Assembly: GCF_003176895.1 (NCBI RefSeq)
Contig: NZ_QGTD01000019.1
Span: forward strand, 40,663-104,662
From: Gracilibacillus dipsosauri
GTDB taxonomy: Bacteria; Bacillota; Bacilli; Bacillales; Amphibacillaceae
Length of the DNA: 64,000 nt
Reading direction: 5' to 3'
The notes under the pieces are model-generated. The model had not been told where the DNA came from. It was given only the letters and a program-made list of their open reading frames with translations, and searched no databases. Positions 47,062 through 55,788 of the stretch are shown piece by piece. The position numbers were made by a program, and so were the translations under genes. Within the stretch, counting starts at the first letter, position 1, and each line of letters begins with the position of its first letter.

Positions 47062-47382
47062 TTAAAGCTTGTCCCAGTTTAAATAATCATCGTTATAATA
47101 AGTATTTTCTTTTTCTTGTTTCCATTTTTTATAGGTGTAATATAACACCACTAATGCAACAATACCGATTAAAGCAGGTATATTAGAGAGTGACATAGAA
47201 ACACCAATCAATATGACAAATGCCCATAACACTTTTTTCCCTGTTGTTTCAGCTAGTATGAATTTTCTTACTCCATAGTAAGCAATCGCTACACTAATCA
47301 AGAGCATGATTATTGGACCGACGTTTGCAAGCAACACGAAGGCTGCAATCACGCCTAAACAAATGAGTAAAAATGTTTTCAT
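47062..47382 (-). CDS. liaI: LiaI-like membrane protein
   Basis: 106 residues with three to four helices (about 3-18, 23-36, 49-66, 68-86) and a charged C-terminal tail KKWKQEKENTYYNDDYLNWD. First gene of the operon, placed before liaH as LiaI is in Bacillus, where it is the membrane anchor for LiaH. Sequence is poorly conserved in this family, so the symbol rests mainly on context. Start ATG 47382 after GAAGGAGGGAACGC. Confidence 0.82.
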   Translation of the reverse strand: MKTFLLICLGVIAAFVLLANVGPIIMLLISVAIAYYGVRKFILAETTGKKVLWAFVILIGVSMSLSNIPALIGIVALVVLYYTYKKWKQEKENTYYNDDYLNWDKL

Positions 47383-47407
47383 TTGCGTTCCCTCCTTCCA
47401 TACTCTT

Positions 47408-47470
47408 ATGATAGCTTGTCTCCATTCTTTTCATAACTGGCTGTAGATATAACTTGGCTAAGACTTGAGG
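47408..47470 (-). promoter_or_regulatory. Candidate lia operon promoter with LiaR-like site
   Basis: On the minus strand a TATCAT -10 (47408-47413) and a weak TTATGA -35 (47431-47436), 17-base spacer. Just upstream is a repeat of CAAGT, six bases apart (TCAAGTCTTAGCCAAGTT, about 47451-47467), a plausible LiaR-family box. Both calls are visual. Confidence 0.4.
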
Positions 47471-47500
47471 CTTATTTTTAGTGTCGACTGCGAAATTAGG

Positions 47501-47695
47501 GATTTTTTTTGCGACTTCTGAATTTTTTTTGCGACTTCTGAATTTTTTTTGCGACTTCTGAATTTTTTTTGCGACTTCTGAATTTTTTTTGCGACTTCTG
47601 AATTTTTTTTGCGACTTCTGAATTTTTTTTGCGACTTCTGAATTTTTTTTGCGACTTCTGAATTTTTTTTGCGACTTCTGAATTTTTTTTGCGAA
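47501..47695. repeat. Perfect 20-bp tandem repeat with phased A/T tracts
   Basis: GCGACTTCTGAATTTTTTTT is repeated nine times without a mismatch (47511-47690). With the T8 just before it, ten T8 tracts are spaced exactly 20 bp apart. It lies about 120 bases upstream of liaI and just past the terminator of the next gene; apart from that and the candidate promoter, this ~350-base gap is empty. Confidence 0.97.
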
Positions 47696-47729
47696 AAAAG
47701 CGAGGGAGCTAAGCTCCCCCGCTTTTTTC
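47694..47729. terminator. Strong bidirectional terminator
   Basis: GCGAGGGAGC / GCTCCCCCGC stem with a three-base loop, A-run on one side and TTTTTT on the other. On the minus strand it ends the NlpC/P60-like gene. Confidence 0.92.
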
Positions 47730-47730
47730 T

Positions 47731-48300
47731 CTAACTATAAATACTTTCTAGGAAAGGTATTTCATACTGTGCTAAATATCTTATTAAATCTCCATGATAG
47801 ATGAGCTTTAGCTCTCGCCATTCTTTTAAATCTTGTGGCCGAGTTAGACATGCCGGCTTTTCCTCCGTATAAATGCCAGCCTCTCGTAGAACGGTTGCTA
47901 CAAATTCCGAACAGAAAAACGCATGCTCTCGCTGCCACTCTAAATTAAGTAAAACACCGATTAGTCCTAATAAATTATAGCGATATGCATCTGTTTCCTG
48001 CTCCATTTGTTTCACTCTTTTAAACAATAGCTCATACATATCTTCTGTAATAGATAATTGATAGATTGCACATTTTGCTTGATAAAAAAATGGTGTTCGT
48101 AGATTTTCCTTCACAAATCCGGCAATTAATGGATTATATGGTCGTTTTCTACCAAAACTGTAGACTTCTCTTAATTCATTATCAAAACTAATGGATGCGT
48201 GATTTAATGTAGATTTGGTACATATATTAATGATTCTAGAGAAAAAAGTTCCCGTATCTGTGAAAAGAAGATAGACGTTTTTCTTCTTCACCTTTGCCAC
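47731..48300 (-). CDS. Permuted NlpC/P60 (YiiX/YebB-like) family protein
   Basis: 189 residues. A His in NHASISFDNELREVYSFGR (about residue 33) precedes a Cys in HAFFCSEFVATVLREAG (about residue 128): this His-before-Cys order is that of circularly permuted papain-like hydrolases. No signal peptide, so cytoplasmic. Substrate unknown; the family includes peptidases, amidases and LRAT-like acyltransferases. Start ATG 48300. An IS1182 remnant lies immediately upstream, so its promoter may be within or next to that element. Confidence 0.75.
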   Translation of the reverse strand: MAKVKKKNVYLLFTDTGTFFSRIINICTKSTLNHASISFDNELREVYSFGRKRPYNPLIAGFVKENLRTPFFYQAKCAIYQLSITEDMYELLFKRVKQMEQETDAYRYNLLGLIGVLLNLEWQREHAFFCSEFVATVLREAGIYTEEKPACLTRPQDLKEWRELKLIYHGDLIRYLAQYEIPFLESIYS

Positions 48301-48373
48301 CCCTTGACATCCACTCTGAGGAAAAATAACAGTAGATCTTTCATAGTAGTATTTTATTAGTATGTGGAAAAAA

Positions 48374-48870
48374 TTACAATAGAATATGTATTTTAACTAT
48401 AGTACAAATTATGCACTTGTGCAAGATGATTTTGTTCATATGCAGAAAAAATCCCCAACTATTTAAACATTGGGGATTGGAACGGAATCGGTTGATTGTA
48501 CGATAACTTGGTTCATGACCTTGAGCTAACCACATCATTCGAACACTGTCTGCTAACATCGCTTCCATCTTTCTTCCTGAGAAAGCAGACTGAGTATAGT
48601 CGCATAAGATTATCTTCAGCATCATTCGAGGATGATAAGCAGGACAACCAGTTTTTCGAAGTAAACCCTTGAATGCTTCCTCTGGAATGCTTTCTACTAA
48701 TTCATTGATGGCAAAAGCAATATCACTTTCTCGTAATTTAACTTCTAAATTTAAAGGCAAAACAACTTGATTCATGGTATAATGTTTAAACATAAGGACA
48801 TCCTTTCTGGATTATGGTTTGGTCACTTTAATTCTATCAAAGGGTGTCCATTTTGTTTTACCTAAATTTT
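48374..48870 (-). mobile_element. IS1182-family remnant
   Basis: ORF 48374-48793 encodes an IS1182-type transposase N-terminus: LNLEVKLRESDIAFAINELV, RKTGCPAYHPRMMLKIILCD, SGRKMEAMLADSVRMMWL and PSYRTINRFRSNP. It then changes abruptly to NSWGFFLHMNKIILHKCI, and the DDE catalytic core is absent. Upstream, GTAAAACAAAATGGACACCC (minus strand) is typical of an IS1182 5' end. The short C-terminal phrase looks like a natural IS1182 C-terminus, suggesting an internal deletion. Not functional. Confidence 0.78.
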
Positions 48871-48881
48871 GTAGCAATTCT

Positions 48882-48924
48882 AAAAAACGTGACACCTTCA
48901 CTATGCTTAGTGTCGGTGCCACGT
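48882..48924 (-). terminator. Terminator of the CorC/HlyC gene
   Basis: ACGTGGCACC / GGTGTCACGT with an inner CACTA/TAGTG, then TTTTTT on the minus strand. The right half-end of a TGGGACA-type element (GGCTGGGACAAAACC, minus strand) lies between it and the stop codon. Confidence 0.85.
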
Positions 48925-48962
48925 AATTTCTATTTACCTGGGTTTTGTCCCAGCCTCTTCAT

Positions 48963-50267
48963 CTACTGTATTCCTTCCAGATAGTTGTTTTCTACAAACG
49001 TACTACTTGCTTCCTTTTGATTTTCGAGGATTTCGATCTTCACTTTGCGAACCCTTCTATTCGTTACTTCCTCTACACTTACCTTTAGGTTTTCGTATTC
49101 AAAGGTATCTCCTTTTTTCGGGACTGCTTCCAGATTCTCAATAATCCAACCCCCAATTGTGTGATAGGAACTTTCGGGTGTTGGGACTTTAAGCGATTCA
49201 GCAAAATCGGTTAATTGGTATTGTGCATCGAATTTGTACACATTTTCATTGACTCGAATAATAGAGTGAACCTTCTCGTCCTGCTCATCCCAGATTTCCC
49301 CAACAATTTCTTCTAGAACATCTTCCAGAGTTACGAGCCCAGCTGTCCCACCGAATTCGTCTAATACGATCGCCATGTGCACCTTTTCCTTTTGTAGCTG
49401 TGGTAAAACAGAAGAAATCTTCACAGATTCCACTACAAAAAGAGGCTCTCTTAATAATTCTCTAATATTGACATCATGATATTTTACTAAATGAGTTAGA
49501 AATTCTTTTTCCGATAAGATACCTATAATATTATCAATACTTTCTTCATAAACAGGAATACGTGAGAAACGCTCCTTGAAGAAAATATTTTTAATTTCTT
49601 CTATCGATTGATCCACATTAATGGCAATCATGTCAATTCTAGGTGTCAGTATTTCTCCAGCAATCGTGTCATCAAAATCCATTGACCGATGGAGTAATCG
49701 CCTTTCTTCTTTATCTATAACTCCTTCTTCCTCACTTATATCTAGCATTACCTTAATCTCTTCTTCCGTTACAGAAGGAAGTGGATCTCCCTTCGCAAAA
49801 AGCTTGGATATGAGTAATTTTAACCGTGAAAATAAGAAATTAACAGGTGTCAACAATTTAATTAAAAAGTATAGAATGCCAGATATCGTCAAGGAATAGG
49901 TCTCAGCATGCTCTTTTGCTAATGATTTTGGTAATATTTCACCGAATATGAGGATAAGTATTGTCATCAGTACTGTACTGATCACTAATGCTAAATTCCC
50001 TCCAAATACCTCATTAGCTATCGTTGCAGATATACTGGAAGCTGCAATATTGACAATATTATTCCCAACTAGAATAGTAGATAGAGTATTGTCGAAATGG
50101 CTTGCCATATGCAGTGCCTTTTTACTTCCAGCACGGCCCTCGTCTGCAAGGTTTTTGAGTCTAATTTTGTTCACACTTGAAAAAGCAGTTTCTGCTGAAG
50201 AAAAGAAAGCTGACATGAAGATTAATGTCGTCAATAAAATAATCGAACTCAGGGGTATATCGTCCAA
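48963..50267 (-). CDS. CNNM/CorC (HlyC) family membrane protein
   Basis: 434 residues: DUF21 membrane domain (four helices in the first 150, with SAFFSSAETAFSSVNKIRL and IFGEILPKSLAKEHAE), two CBS domains (about 200-320) and a CorC_HlyC end (TIGGWIIENLEAVPKKGD). Relatives such as B. subtilis MpfA export magnesium. I start at TTG 50267 after AGGAGAG; the ATG at 50312 lies upstream of that site. It lies 57 bases after the merR gene, same strand. Confidence 0.9.
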   Translation of the reverse strand: MDDIPLSSIILLTTLIFMSAFFSSAETAFSSVNKIRLKNLADEGRAGSKKALHMASHFDNTLSTILVGNNIVNIAASSISATIANEVFGGNLALVISTVLMTILILIFGEILPKSLAKEHAETYSLTISGILYFLIKLLTPVNFLFSRLKLLISKLFAKGDPLPSVTEEEIKVMLDISEEEGVIDKEERRLLHRSMDFDDTIAGEILTPRIDMIAINVDQSIEEIKNIFFKERFSRIPVYEESIDNIIGILSEKEFLTHLVKYHDVNIRELLREPLFVVESVKISSVLPQLQKEKVHMAIVLDEFGGTAGLVTLEDVLEEIVGEIWDEQDEKVHSIIRVNENVYKFDAQYQLTDFAESLKVPTPESSYHTIGGWIIENLEAVPKKGDTFEYENLKVSVEEVTNRRVRKVKIEILENQKEASSTFVENNYLEGIQ

Positions 50268-50324
50268 AAAAATCCACTCTCCTATTAAAAATTTTATGTA
50301 AGCGGTTAACATCGATTACATAAG

Positions 50325-50741
50325 TTAATTTGAAAATAAGACTAATGTTCTCATTAAATCGGATGAATGTGACTGAATGTTTGTTTTCATTTTCATATTT
50401 TCATCACCGATGTTATCTATTATTTCATACATCTCTTCCAATTCAAGCTTCAAGAATTTCATTTTCATCTTGAGTTGTTCTACTTGAGCTAAAATGTCCT
50501 CAGTGGCCATTTCATTGTTTTTAAGTAATTTTTGTTTTTGCTTGATTTGTTCTAATGGCAGATGCAATTGTTTACACTTTTCAATAAATTGAAGATCTTC
50601 CATTGCTGTCTCTTTATAAAGTCGGTAATTTGCATCCGATCTTACACATTCTAACAAACCCATCTTCGTGTAATAATCTATGGTACGTTTTGATACATTT
50701 GATATTTTAGATAATTCTCCTATTTTATATACCTTCCCAAT
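50325..50741 (-). CDS. MerR family transcriptional regulator, ATT start
   Basis: 138 residues: HTH GKVYKIGELSKISNVSKRTI, recognition DYYTKMGLLE, wing DANYRLYKE, then a long coiled coil from about residue 55 (QIKQKQKLLKNNE). The frame is closed by TGA six codons upstream, and between that and the HTH there is no ATG, GTG or TTG. The ATT at 50741, five bases after GAGGTG, gives the standard MGKVYK start. No effector Cys residues stand out. Likely controls itself and the downstream CorC/HlyC gene. Confidence 0.85.
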   Translation of the reverse strand: MGKVYKIGELSKISNVSKRTIDYYTKMGLLECVRSDANYRLYKETAMEDLQFIEKCKQLHLPLEQIKQKQKLLKNNEMATEDILAQVEQLKMKMKFLKLELEEMYEIIDNIGDENMKMKTNIQSHSSDLMRTLVLFSN

Positions 50742-50758
50742 ATCATCACCTCATTGCT

Positions 50759-50799
50759 ATTATAATGGATAGGAAAAAAACTGTACAGTATAACGTTAT
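50759..50799 (-). promoter_or_regulatory. merR promoter with two adjacent palindromes
   Basis: TATAAT -10 (50759-50764) and TGTACA -35 (50782-50787), 17-base spacer, on the minus strand. ACTGTACAGT (50780-50789) and ATAACGTTAT (50790-50799) are both perfect ten-base palindromes over and next to the -35, a likely operator. Confidence 0.6.
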
Positions 50800-50891
50800 G
50801 CTTTTTTTATCCTTATCATTCAAGCAATTTTATTTTCTTCTAATAATTGCTTTGATAATATAGTCGTAGATTTAAAAAGGAGTGGTGATCT

Positions 50892-51824
50892 ATGACAAAA
50901 AAGGTTCAATTAGGAAAATCCAATTTATATGTTAACCCGATTGGTTTAGGTGCAAATGCAGTAGGTGGTCATAACCTTTATCCCAACCTAGATGAAGAAC
51001 AAGGAAAAGAGGTTGTGAGAGAAGCCATTCGAAATGGCATGAATTTTATCGATACTGCTTTTATCTATGGCCCTAAGCGTTCAGAGGAATTAATTGGTCA
51101 GGTGATAAAAGAGCATGGACACCGAGAAGATTTTGTTGTGGCAACAAAAGCAGCACACGAAATCGTAAAAGATGAGACAAAACTTAATAATTCTCCTGCG
51201 TTTCTTAAAGCTTCTGTGGATGATGCTTTAAATCGACTCCAAACGGATTATATCGATCTCTTTTATATCCATTTTCCTGATGAAGATACACCTAAAGCTG
51301 AAGCCGTCGGTGCGTTAAAGGAATTAAAGGATCAAGGAAAAATTCGCAGTATTGGTGTTTCCAATTTTTCTATCGAACAACTTAAGGATGCTAATCGTGA
51401 TGGATATGTTGATGTATTGCAATCAGAATATAACCTTTTTAAGCGTCAAGCTGAAAAAGAATTACTTCCTTACACAGCAGAAAATCAGATATCCTTTGTC
51501 CCATACTTCCCACTAGCGTCCGGTCTACTAGGCGGAAGATATGATGAGAACACCACTTTCGATGATTTACGTGCCAATGATCCTCTATTTCAAGGAGAAG
51601 CGTTCAAAGCGAATTTGAAAAAGGTAGAGGAATTACGACCGTTAGCTGAAGCAAAAGGAACGGAGATTGCACACATAGTTCTTGCATGGTATTTAACGCG
51701 TGATAGTATTGATGCTATTATACCTGGAGCAAAACGAGTAGAACAAGTAAAAAATAACTTAAATACTTTAGATGTGAAGCTTACACAAACAGAAATTGAT
51801 CAAATAGATCATATTTTCAAATAA
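50892..51824 (+). CDS. iolS: Aldo/keto reductase, IolS-like
   Basis: 310 residues, (beta/alpha)8 NADPH-dependent reductase. Opening [42 protein letters not shown], catalytic [14 protein letters not shown] (Asp/Tyr), [16 protein letters not shown] and C-terminal [21 protein letters not shown] closely follow B. subtilis IolS (AKR11). Physiological substrate unsettled. Start ATG 50892 after AAGGAGTGGTG. Divergent from merR, but the intervening palindromes lie closer to merR. Confidence 0.9.
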   Translation: MTKKVQLGKSNLYVNPIGLGANAVGGHNLYPNLDEEQGKEVVREAIRNGMNFIDTAFIYGPKRSEELIGQVIKEHGHREDFVVATKAAHEIVKDETKLNNSPAFLKASVDDALNRLQTDYIDLFYIHFPDEDTPKAEAVGALKELKDQGKIRSIGVSNFSIEQLKDANRDGYVDVLQSEYNLFKRQAEKELLPYTAENQISFVPYFPLASGLLGGRYDENTTFDDLRANDPLFQGEAFKANLKKVEELRPLAEAKGTEIAHIVLAWYLTRDSIDAIIPGAKRVEQVKNNLNTLDVKLTQTEIDQIDHIFK

Positions 51825-51826
51825 GA

Positions 51827-52097
51827 AGAGGGACAAAACTAAATAGAGAGAATGATAATCCGAACAATCTTCTGACTGAGCGTAGTCAAAATAACGTAGA
51901 CTCCTGTAGGAATAGCACGAGCTGAAGATCCACTTTGCAAAGTTAGCAGATCGCCGTGGCCACTGTAAAGGAAACACTGCTAAAGTTTACTCGAGTAGAT
52001 GTAGACTTATGCTCTATTGGTAAAAGCAAAGTATTTTAATCGAGCAGTTTCCGTGCAGAAGTATTAACGTTCGGATTTTTCCTTTCTCTCCACTTTT
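51827..52097. repeat. TGGGACA-type dispersed element
   Basis: Starts GAGGGACAAAACT just after the iolS stop and carries AATCCGAACAATCTTCTGA; inside are CACGAGCTGAAGATCCAC and TTAGCAGATCGCCGTGG, and it ends GTTCGGATTTTTCC at the topB stop. Close relative of the copy at 61603 along most of its length. It fills the whole gap between the convergent genes. Confidence 0.85.
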
Positions 52098-52098
52098 T

Positions 52099-54267
52099 TT
52101 ATTTATCTTTCAATTTTGCCAATGCATCTGCAAGTGCTGTATTCGCAAATCCATCATCTTGTTTTTTTAAATATTTGTTAACATCTCGTTTCGTGGCTTT
52201 ATTCTGACCGTGCTTATTTTTTCTTTTCTGGAATGCTTGCAGTTTTTCATGGTAGCCACATACACAGGAGAAGGTTTGGGCATCGCCTTTTCCACGGAGC
52301 TCCATTCGTTTATGGCAATTTGGACATCTTGCATTTGTCTTCTTCGCAATCATCTTGCGTTCTCCACATTCACGATCCTGGCAAACTAACATGCGTCCAT
52401 TTTTTCCGTTAACCTCAAGCATGAGCTTTCCACAGTTCGGACATCTCGTCCCTGTCATATTATCATGCTTATACTTCGCATCACTTGACTTCACTTGTTG
52501 GACTATTTCCTTTGTATAGGACTTAATTTCTTGAATAAAGGTATCCTTTTTTAGCTTCCCATTAGCAATTTGGGCAAGCTTGTCTTCCCACTCTGCAGTT
52601 AATAATGGTGAGCGTAAATCGCTTGGAACTAGCTGTAATATCTGCTTACCTTTAGAGGTTAGATAGAGATATTTTCCCTTTTTCTCGATATAAAAGGTAT
52701 TGAACAGCTTCTCAATGATATCTGCTCTTGTGGCAACTGTTCCTAGACCACCTGTTGCCTTTAATGTTTTGGATGCATGTTTTTCATCTTTTTGTAAAAA
52801 TTTCGCTGGATTCTCCATTGCATGTAATAATGTACCCTCTGTTAAACGTTCCGGTGGTTTAGTTTCACCATGTGTAAGAGTGAGTTTCGGCTTCTTCCAT
52901 ACATGATTATCCGAAATATTCGCAATAAGTTGATCATCTTCTTGATCTTCCTCCTTATGATCATATACTGCTTTAAAACCACGATTGATCACATTTTTCC
53001 CGCTTGCTGTAAAGGTTTCTCCAGCTATCTCTGCTGTTAATTGAATATGCTCATATTGAAAAGGCGGTAGCAATACAGCTAAAAAACGTTTAATCACTAA
53101 ATCATAAATCTTCTGCTCCTGATCATTGAGCTTGGACAAGTAGACTGGTTCTTCTGTTGGAATAATCGCATGGTGATCAGATACCTTCTGATTATCCACA
53201 AAAGACTTATTTGCTTTAATCGGATGTTTTTTAATTCTATTAGCTACGACACTATATGGACCTATACCACAGCTTGCCACACGCTCTTTTAATGTCGGCA
53301 CAATATCTGTTGAGATATATTTAGAATCCGTCCTTGGATATGTTAGGACTTTATGCTGCTCATATAGCTTCTGCATAATGGACAATGTTTGCTTACCTGA
53401 AAAGCCAAAAATACGATTGGCATCTCGTTGTAGATCGGTTAAATCATATAATGTCGGCGCATACGTTTTTTTCTGCTTTTTCTCCAATTTTTTTACATTC
53501 AAATCATTATTTTTCAATTTTTCAAGAAGACCCTTGGCCTTATCTTCATTAAAAATTCTTGACTCTCCATTTGGATTTTTCCATGTTAGAGTAATACCGT
53601 CATCGGTTTTTGCTTTTAATTGATAAAAAGTTTGTGGTTTGAATTGCTTAATTTCTGCTTCTCTTGTTGCGATCATTGCAAGTGTCGGTGTTTGAACACG
53701 ACCACTTGATAATTGAGCATTAAACTTTGTTGTCAATGCTCGTGTCGCATTAAGTCCAACATACCAATCGGCTTCCGATCTTGCTACAGCAGAATGGTAT
53801 AAATTATCATATTGTTTTGCTGGTTTGAGCTGTTGAAAGCCCTGTTTGATCGCTTGGTCGGTAACAGAGGAAATCCATAATCTTTTGATAGGCTTATTTA
53901 CTCGCACCTTATCCAAAATCCAACGTGCTACTAGCTCTCCTTCACGACCAGCATCTGTTGCAATTACTATATTTTTCACATCTTTACGGATGAGTTGTGA
54001 TTTTACTGTTTGAAATTGTTTGCCTGTCTTTTTAATAACGACTAGCTTTAGTCGATCTGGGAGCATTGGTAAATCTTCTTGCTTCCATGTTTTATATTTT
54101 TGATCATATGCCTCTGGATCAGCTAATGTCACTAAATGGCCAAGTGCCCATGTAACAATATATTGGGTTCCTTCCATATAGCCGTTCGCCTTTTTATTGC
54201 ATTTTAAAACACGTGCGATATCACGACCAACAGAAGGCTTTTCTGCAATTACTACCGTTTTACTCAT
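52099..54267 (-). CDS. topB: DNA topoisomerase III
   Basis: 722 residues, type IA. Toprim: VVIAEKPSVGRDIARVL and IATDAGREGELVARWI; active-site Tyr in LTYPRTDSKYIS (about residue 310); LSSGRVQTPTLAMIA. C-terminal zinc-ribbon fragments GTRCPNCGKLMLEV and ARCPNCHKRMEL, then a basic tail. Relaxes and decatenates single-strand-containing DNA. Start ATG 54267 after AAAGGAAGT. Full family length for Bacillus TopB. Confidence 0.96.
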   Translation of the reverse strand: MSKTVVIAEKPSVGRDIARVLKCNKKANGYMEGTQYIVTWALGHLVTLADPEAYDQKYKTWKQEDLPMLPDRLKLVVIKKTGKQFQTVKSQLIRKDVKNIVIATDAGREGELVARWILDKVRVNKPIKRLWISSVTDQAIKQGFQQLKPAKQYDNLYHSAVARSEADWYVGLNATRALTTKFNAQLSSGRVQTPTLAMIATREAEIKQFKPQTFYQLKAKTDDGITLTWKNPNGESRIFNEDKAKGLLEKLKNNDLNVKKLEKKQKKTYAPTLYDLTDLQRDANRIFGFSGKQTLSIMQKLYEQHKVLTYPRTDSKYISTDIVPTLKERVASCGIGPYSVVANRIKKHPIKANKSFVDNQKVSDHHAIIPTEEPVYLSKLNDQEQKIYDLVIKRFLAVLLPPFQYEHIQLTAEIAGETFTASGKNVINRGFKAVYDHKEEDQEDDQLIANISDNHVWKKPKLTLTHGETKPPERLTEGTLLHAMENPAKFLQKDEKHASKTLKATGGLGTVATRADIIEKLFNTFYIEKKGKYLYLTSKGKQILQLVPSDLRSPLLTAEWEDKLAQIANGKLKKDTFIQEIKSYTKEIVQQVKSSDAKYKHDNMTGTRCPNCGKLMLEVNGKNGRMLVCQDRECGERKMIAKKTNARCPNCHKRMELRGKGDAQTFSCVCGYHEKLQAFQKRKNKHGQNKATKRDVNKYLKKQDDGFANTALADALAKLKDK

Positions 54268-54308
54268 CGTTGAATACTTCCTTTCTTCTTACTTACCTAT
54301 TATAAAAC

Positions 54309-55706
54309 TTATTCGATAATTCTTCTTGCAGGTGAATCTTCCTCTAGCCTGAAATCATATTGCTCTTCATCTACGAACATTGGGTCCAAGTAAGCGGAGT
54401 TTTCATCACTATTAGAAGCCTTTTGAAAGGCAGCAAAAGAGATGTATTCTTGCTCCTTCCATATCCAGATCCCATCTTTTCCTTCTTCCTTATGAAACAC
54501 ATTTTTTATAAGCTGATTATCTTCATTAGTAGAAAAATAGTTAGCGATAAATATCCGTGATGGTCCAGCGGTCAAGATATTTTTCTCGATCACATTGTTC
54601 TTCGTATCATGTTGTAATTGAAGTTGTCCCCCGCCTAGACCCTTCGTATCATTTCGATAGAGGACATTACCGGTGATGGTTGAATGAATAGTTCCTCCTC
54701 GTAGCTTATCATAACCGCCAATCGATATCCCAGTGTAAAAATTTTCATACACGATATTGTTTATAATACGAATATTATCCGCATATTGATTTGCATGTTC
54801 AGAGGTTGCTTCAATACCGATATCACTTTGATAAATCGTGTTTTGCTCTATCGTAATATTTTTTCCACCATCCACATAAATTCCGCCAGCACTATAATCC
54901 TCTCCATAAGCTGGATTACCATAAGACGATATCTCATATATTTCATTATTTTTTACGACACCATTTCTTACATAGTCCGCTTCTGGATCATTTGCAGTTC
55001 CTTCATGACCAATTAAATCAATTCCAATATTGTCATTACGGCGAACTAGATTATCCTCGACCGTAAAACCATCAATATTTCCATTAAGTACGACAGATTC
55101 ACTTGAGCCGAGCTTAAGCTCCTCCACTTTGTTTTTCAAAATATTTATATCTGTCATGGCCTCTGTTCCGTATACCGCTATTCCATGGGCATTTCCATCC
55201 TCGGCATTTGTTTCGATACGTCTTACATGATTATTCTCTAAGGTAATATGACTACTGGAGCCAGTTACGTAAATGCCGATAACGGTTGCTGTAGAGTCTG
55301 TCTGCAAGTCCTGAATGGTTAATCCACTTATGGTAACATAGCTTTTATCCTTTATCGTCACCATCGATGTATCTTCTTCTATATCTTTGATGTCTTTGCC
55401 ACTAAGGACAACCTTTTCCTGCTCGTATGGCTTAAAAGTAATGGGATTTTCTTCTGTTCCACTATGTTGAATCTTGAGTTTCTCATGGTAGGTGCCTTCT
55501 CGTATCAAGACAGTTGTTCCAGGTTCCGCCTCTGAGGCAGCTTTATCGAGTGATTGATAAGGCTCTGTTTTTGTTCCAGGATTATGATCATCTCCATTAA
55601 TTGCTACGTATATTACATTAGGGTCTTGTTGTGCATGGGTATTATTTATAACGAAAACAACCATTATTATTGCTACAGTCAAAAGTAGAAAAATATATTT
55701 TTTCAT
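54309..55706 (-). CDS. Exported right-handed beta-helix protein
   Basis: About 465 residues: signal peptide/anchor at 3-23 (YIFLLLTVAIIMVVFVI), then DUF1565-like opening YVAINGDDHNPGTKTEPYQS and many short beta-helix coils of the form NITIEQNTIYQSDIGIEATS. Looks like an extracellular polysaccharide-binding or -cleaving protein (PL/GH-like), enzyme class unclear as catalytic residues cannot be picked. Start ATG 55706 after AAAGGATGG; in-frame ATGs upstream (55724, 55748) lack a good site. Confidence 0.82.
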   Translation of the reverse strand: MKKYIFLLLTVAIIMVVFVINNTHAQQDPNVIYVAINGDDHNPGTKTEPYQSLDKAASEAEPGTTVLIREGTYHEKLKIQHSGTEENPITFKPYEQEKVVLSGKDIKDIEEDTSMVTIKDKSYVTISGLTIQDLQTDSTATVIGIYVTGSSSHITLENNHVRRIETNAEDGNAHGIAVYGTEAMTDINILKNKVEELKLGSSESVVLNGNIDGFTVEDNLVRRNDNIGIDLIGHEGTANDPEADYVRNGVVKNNEIYEISSYGNPAYGEDYSAGGIYVDGGKNITIEQNTIYQSDIGIEATSEHANQYADNIRIINNIVYENFYTGISIGGYDKLRGGTIHSTITGNVLYRNDTKGLGGGQLQLQHDTKNNVIEKNILTAGPSRIFIANYFSTNEDNQLIKNVFHKEEGKDGIWIWKEQEYISFAAFQKASNSDENSAYLDPMFVDEEQYDFRLEEDSPARRIIE

Positions 55707-55788
55707 CCAATCCATCCTTTTCATTATTCTTCTTTCATTATATACCAAAAAAGAAAAGAGATCGCCTGTGCAATCTCCTTTCCATCTG

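Noticed and set aside
47501..47695. Possible CRISPR array
   Set aside because: All 20-bp units are identical with no unique spacers, and no cas genes are near.
50325..50663. Shorter merR reading starting at MGLLEC
   Set aside because: It would delete the DNA-binding helices; the longer frame from ATT carries the full HTH.
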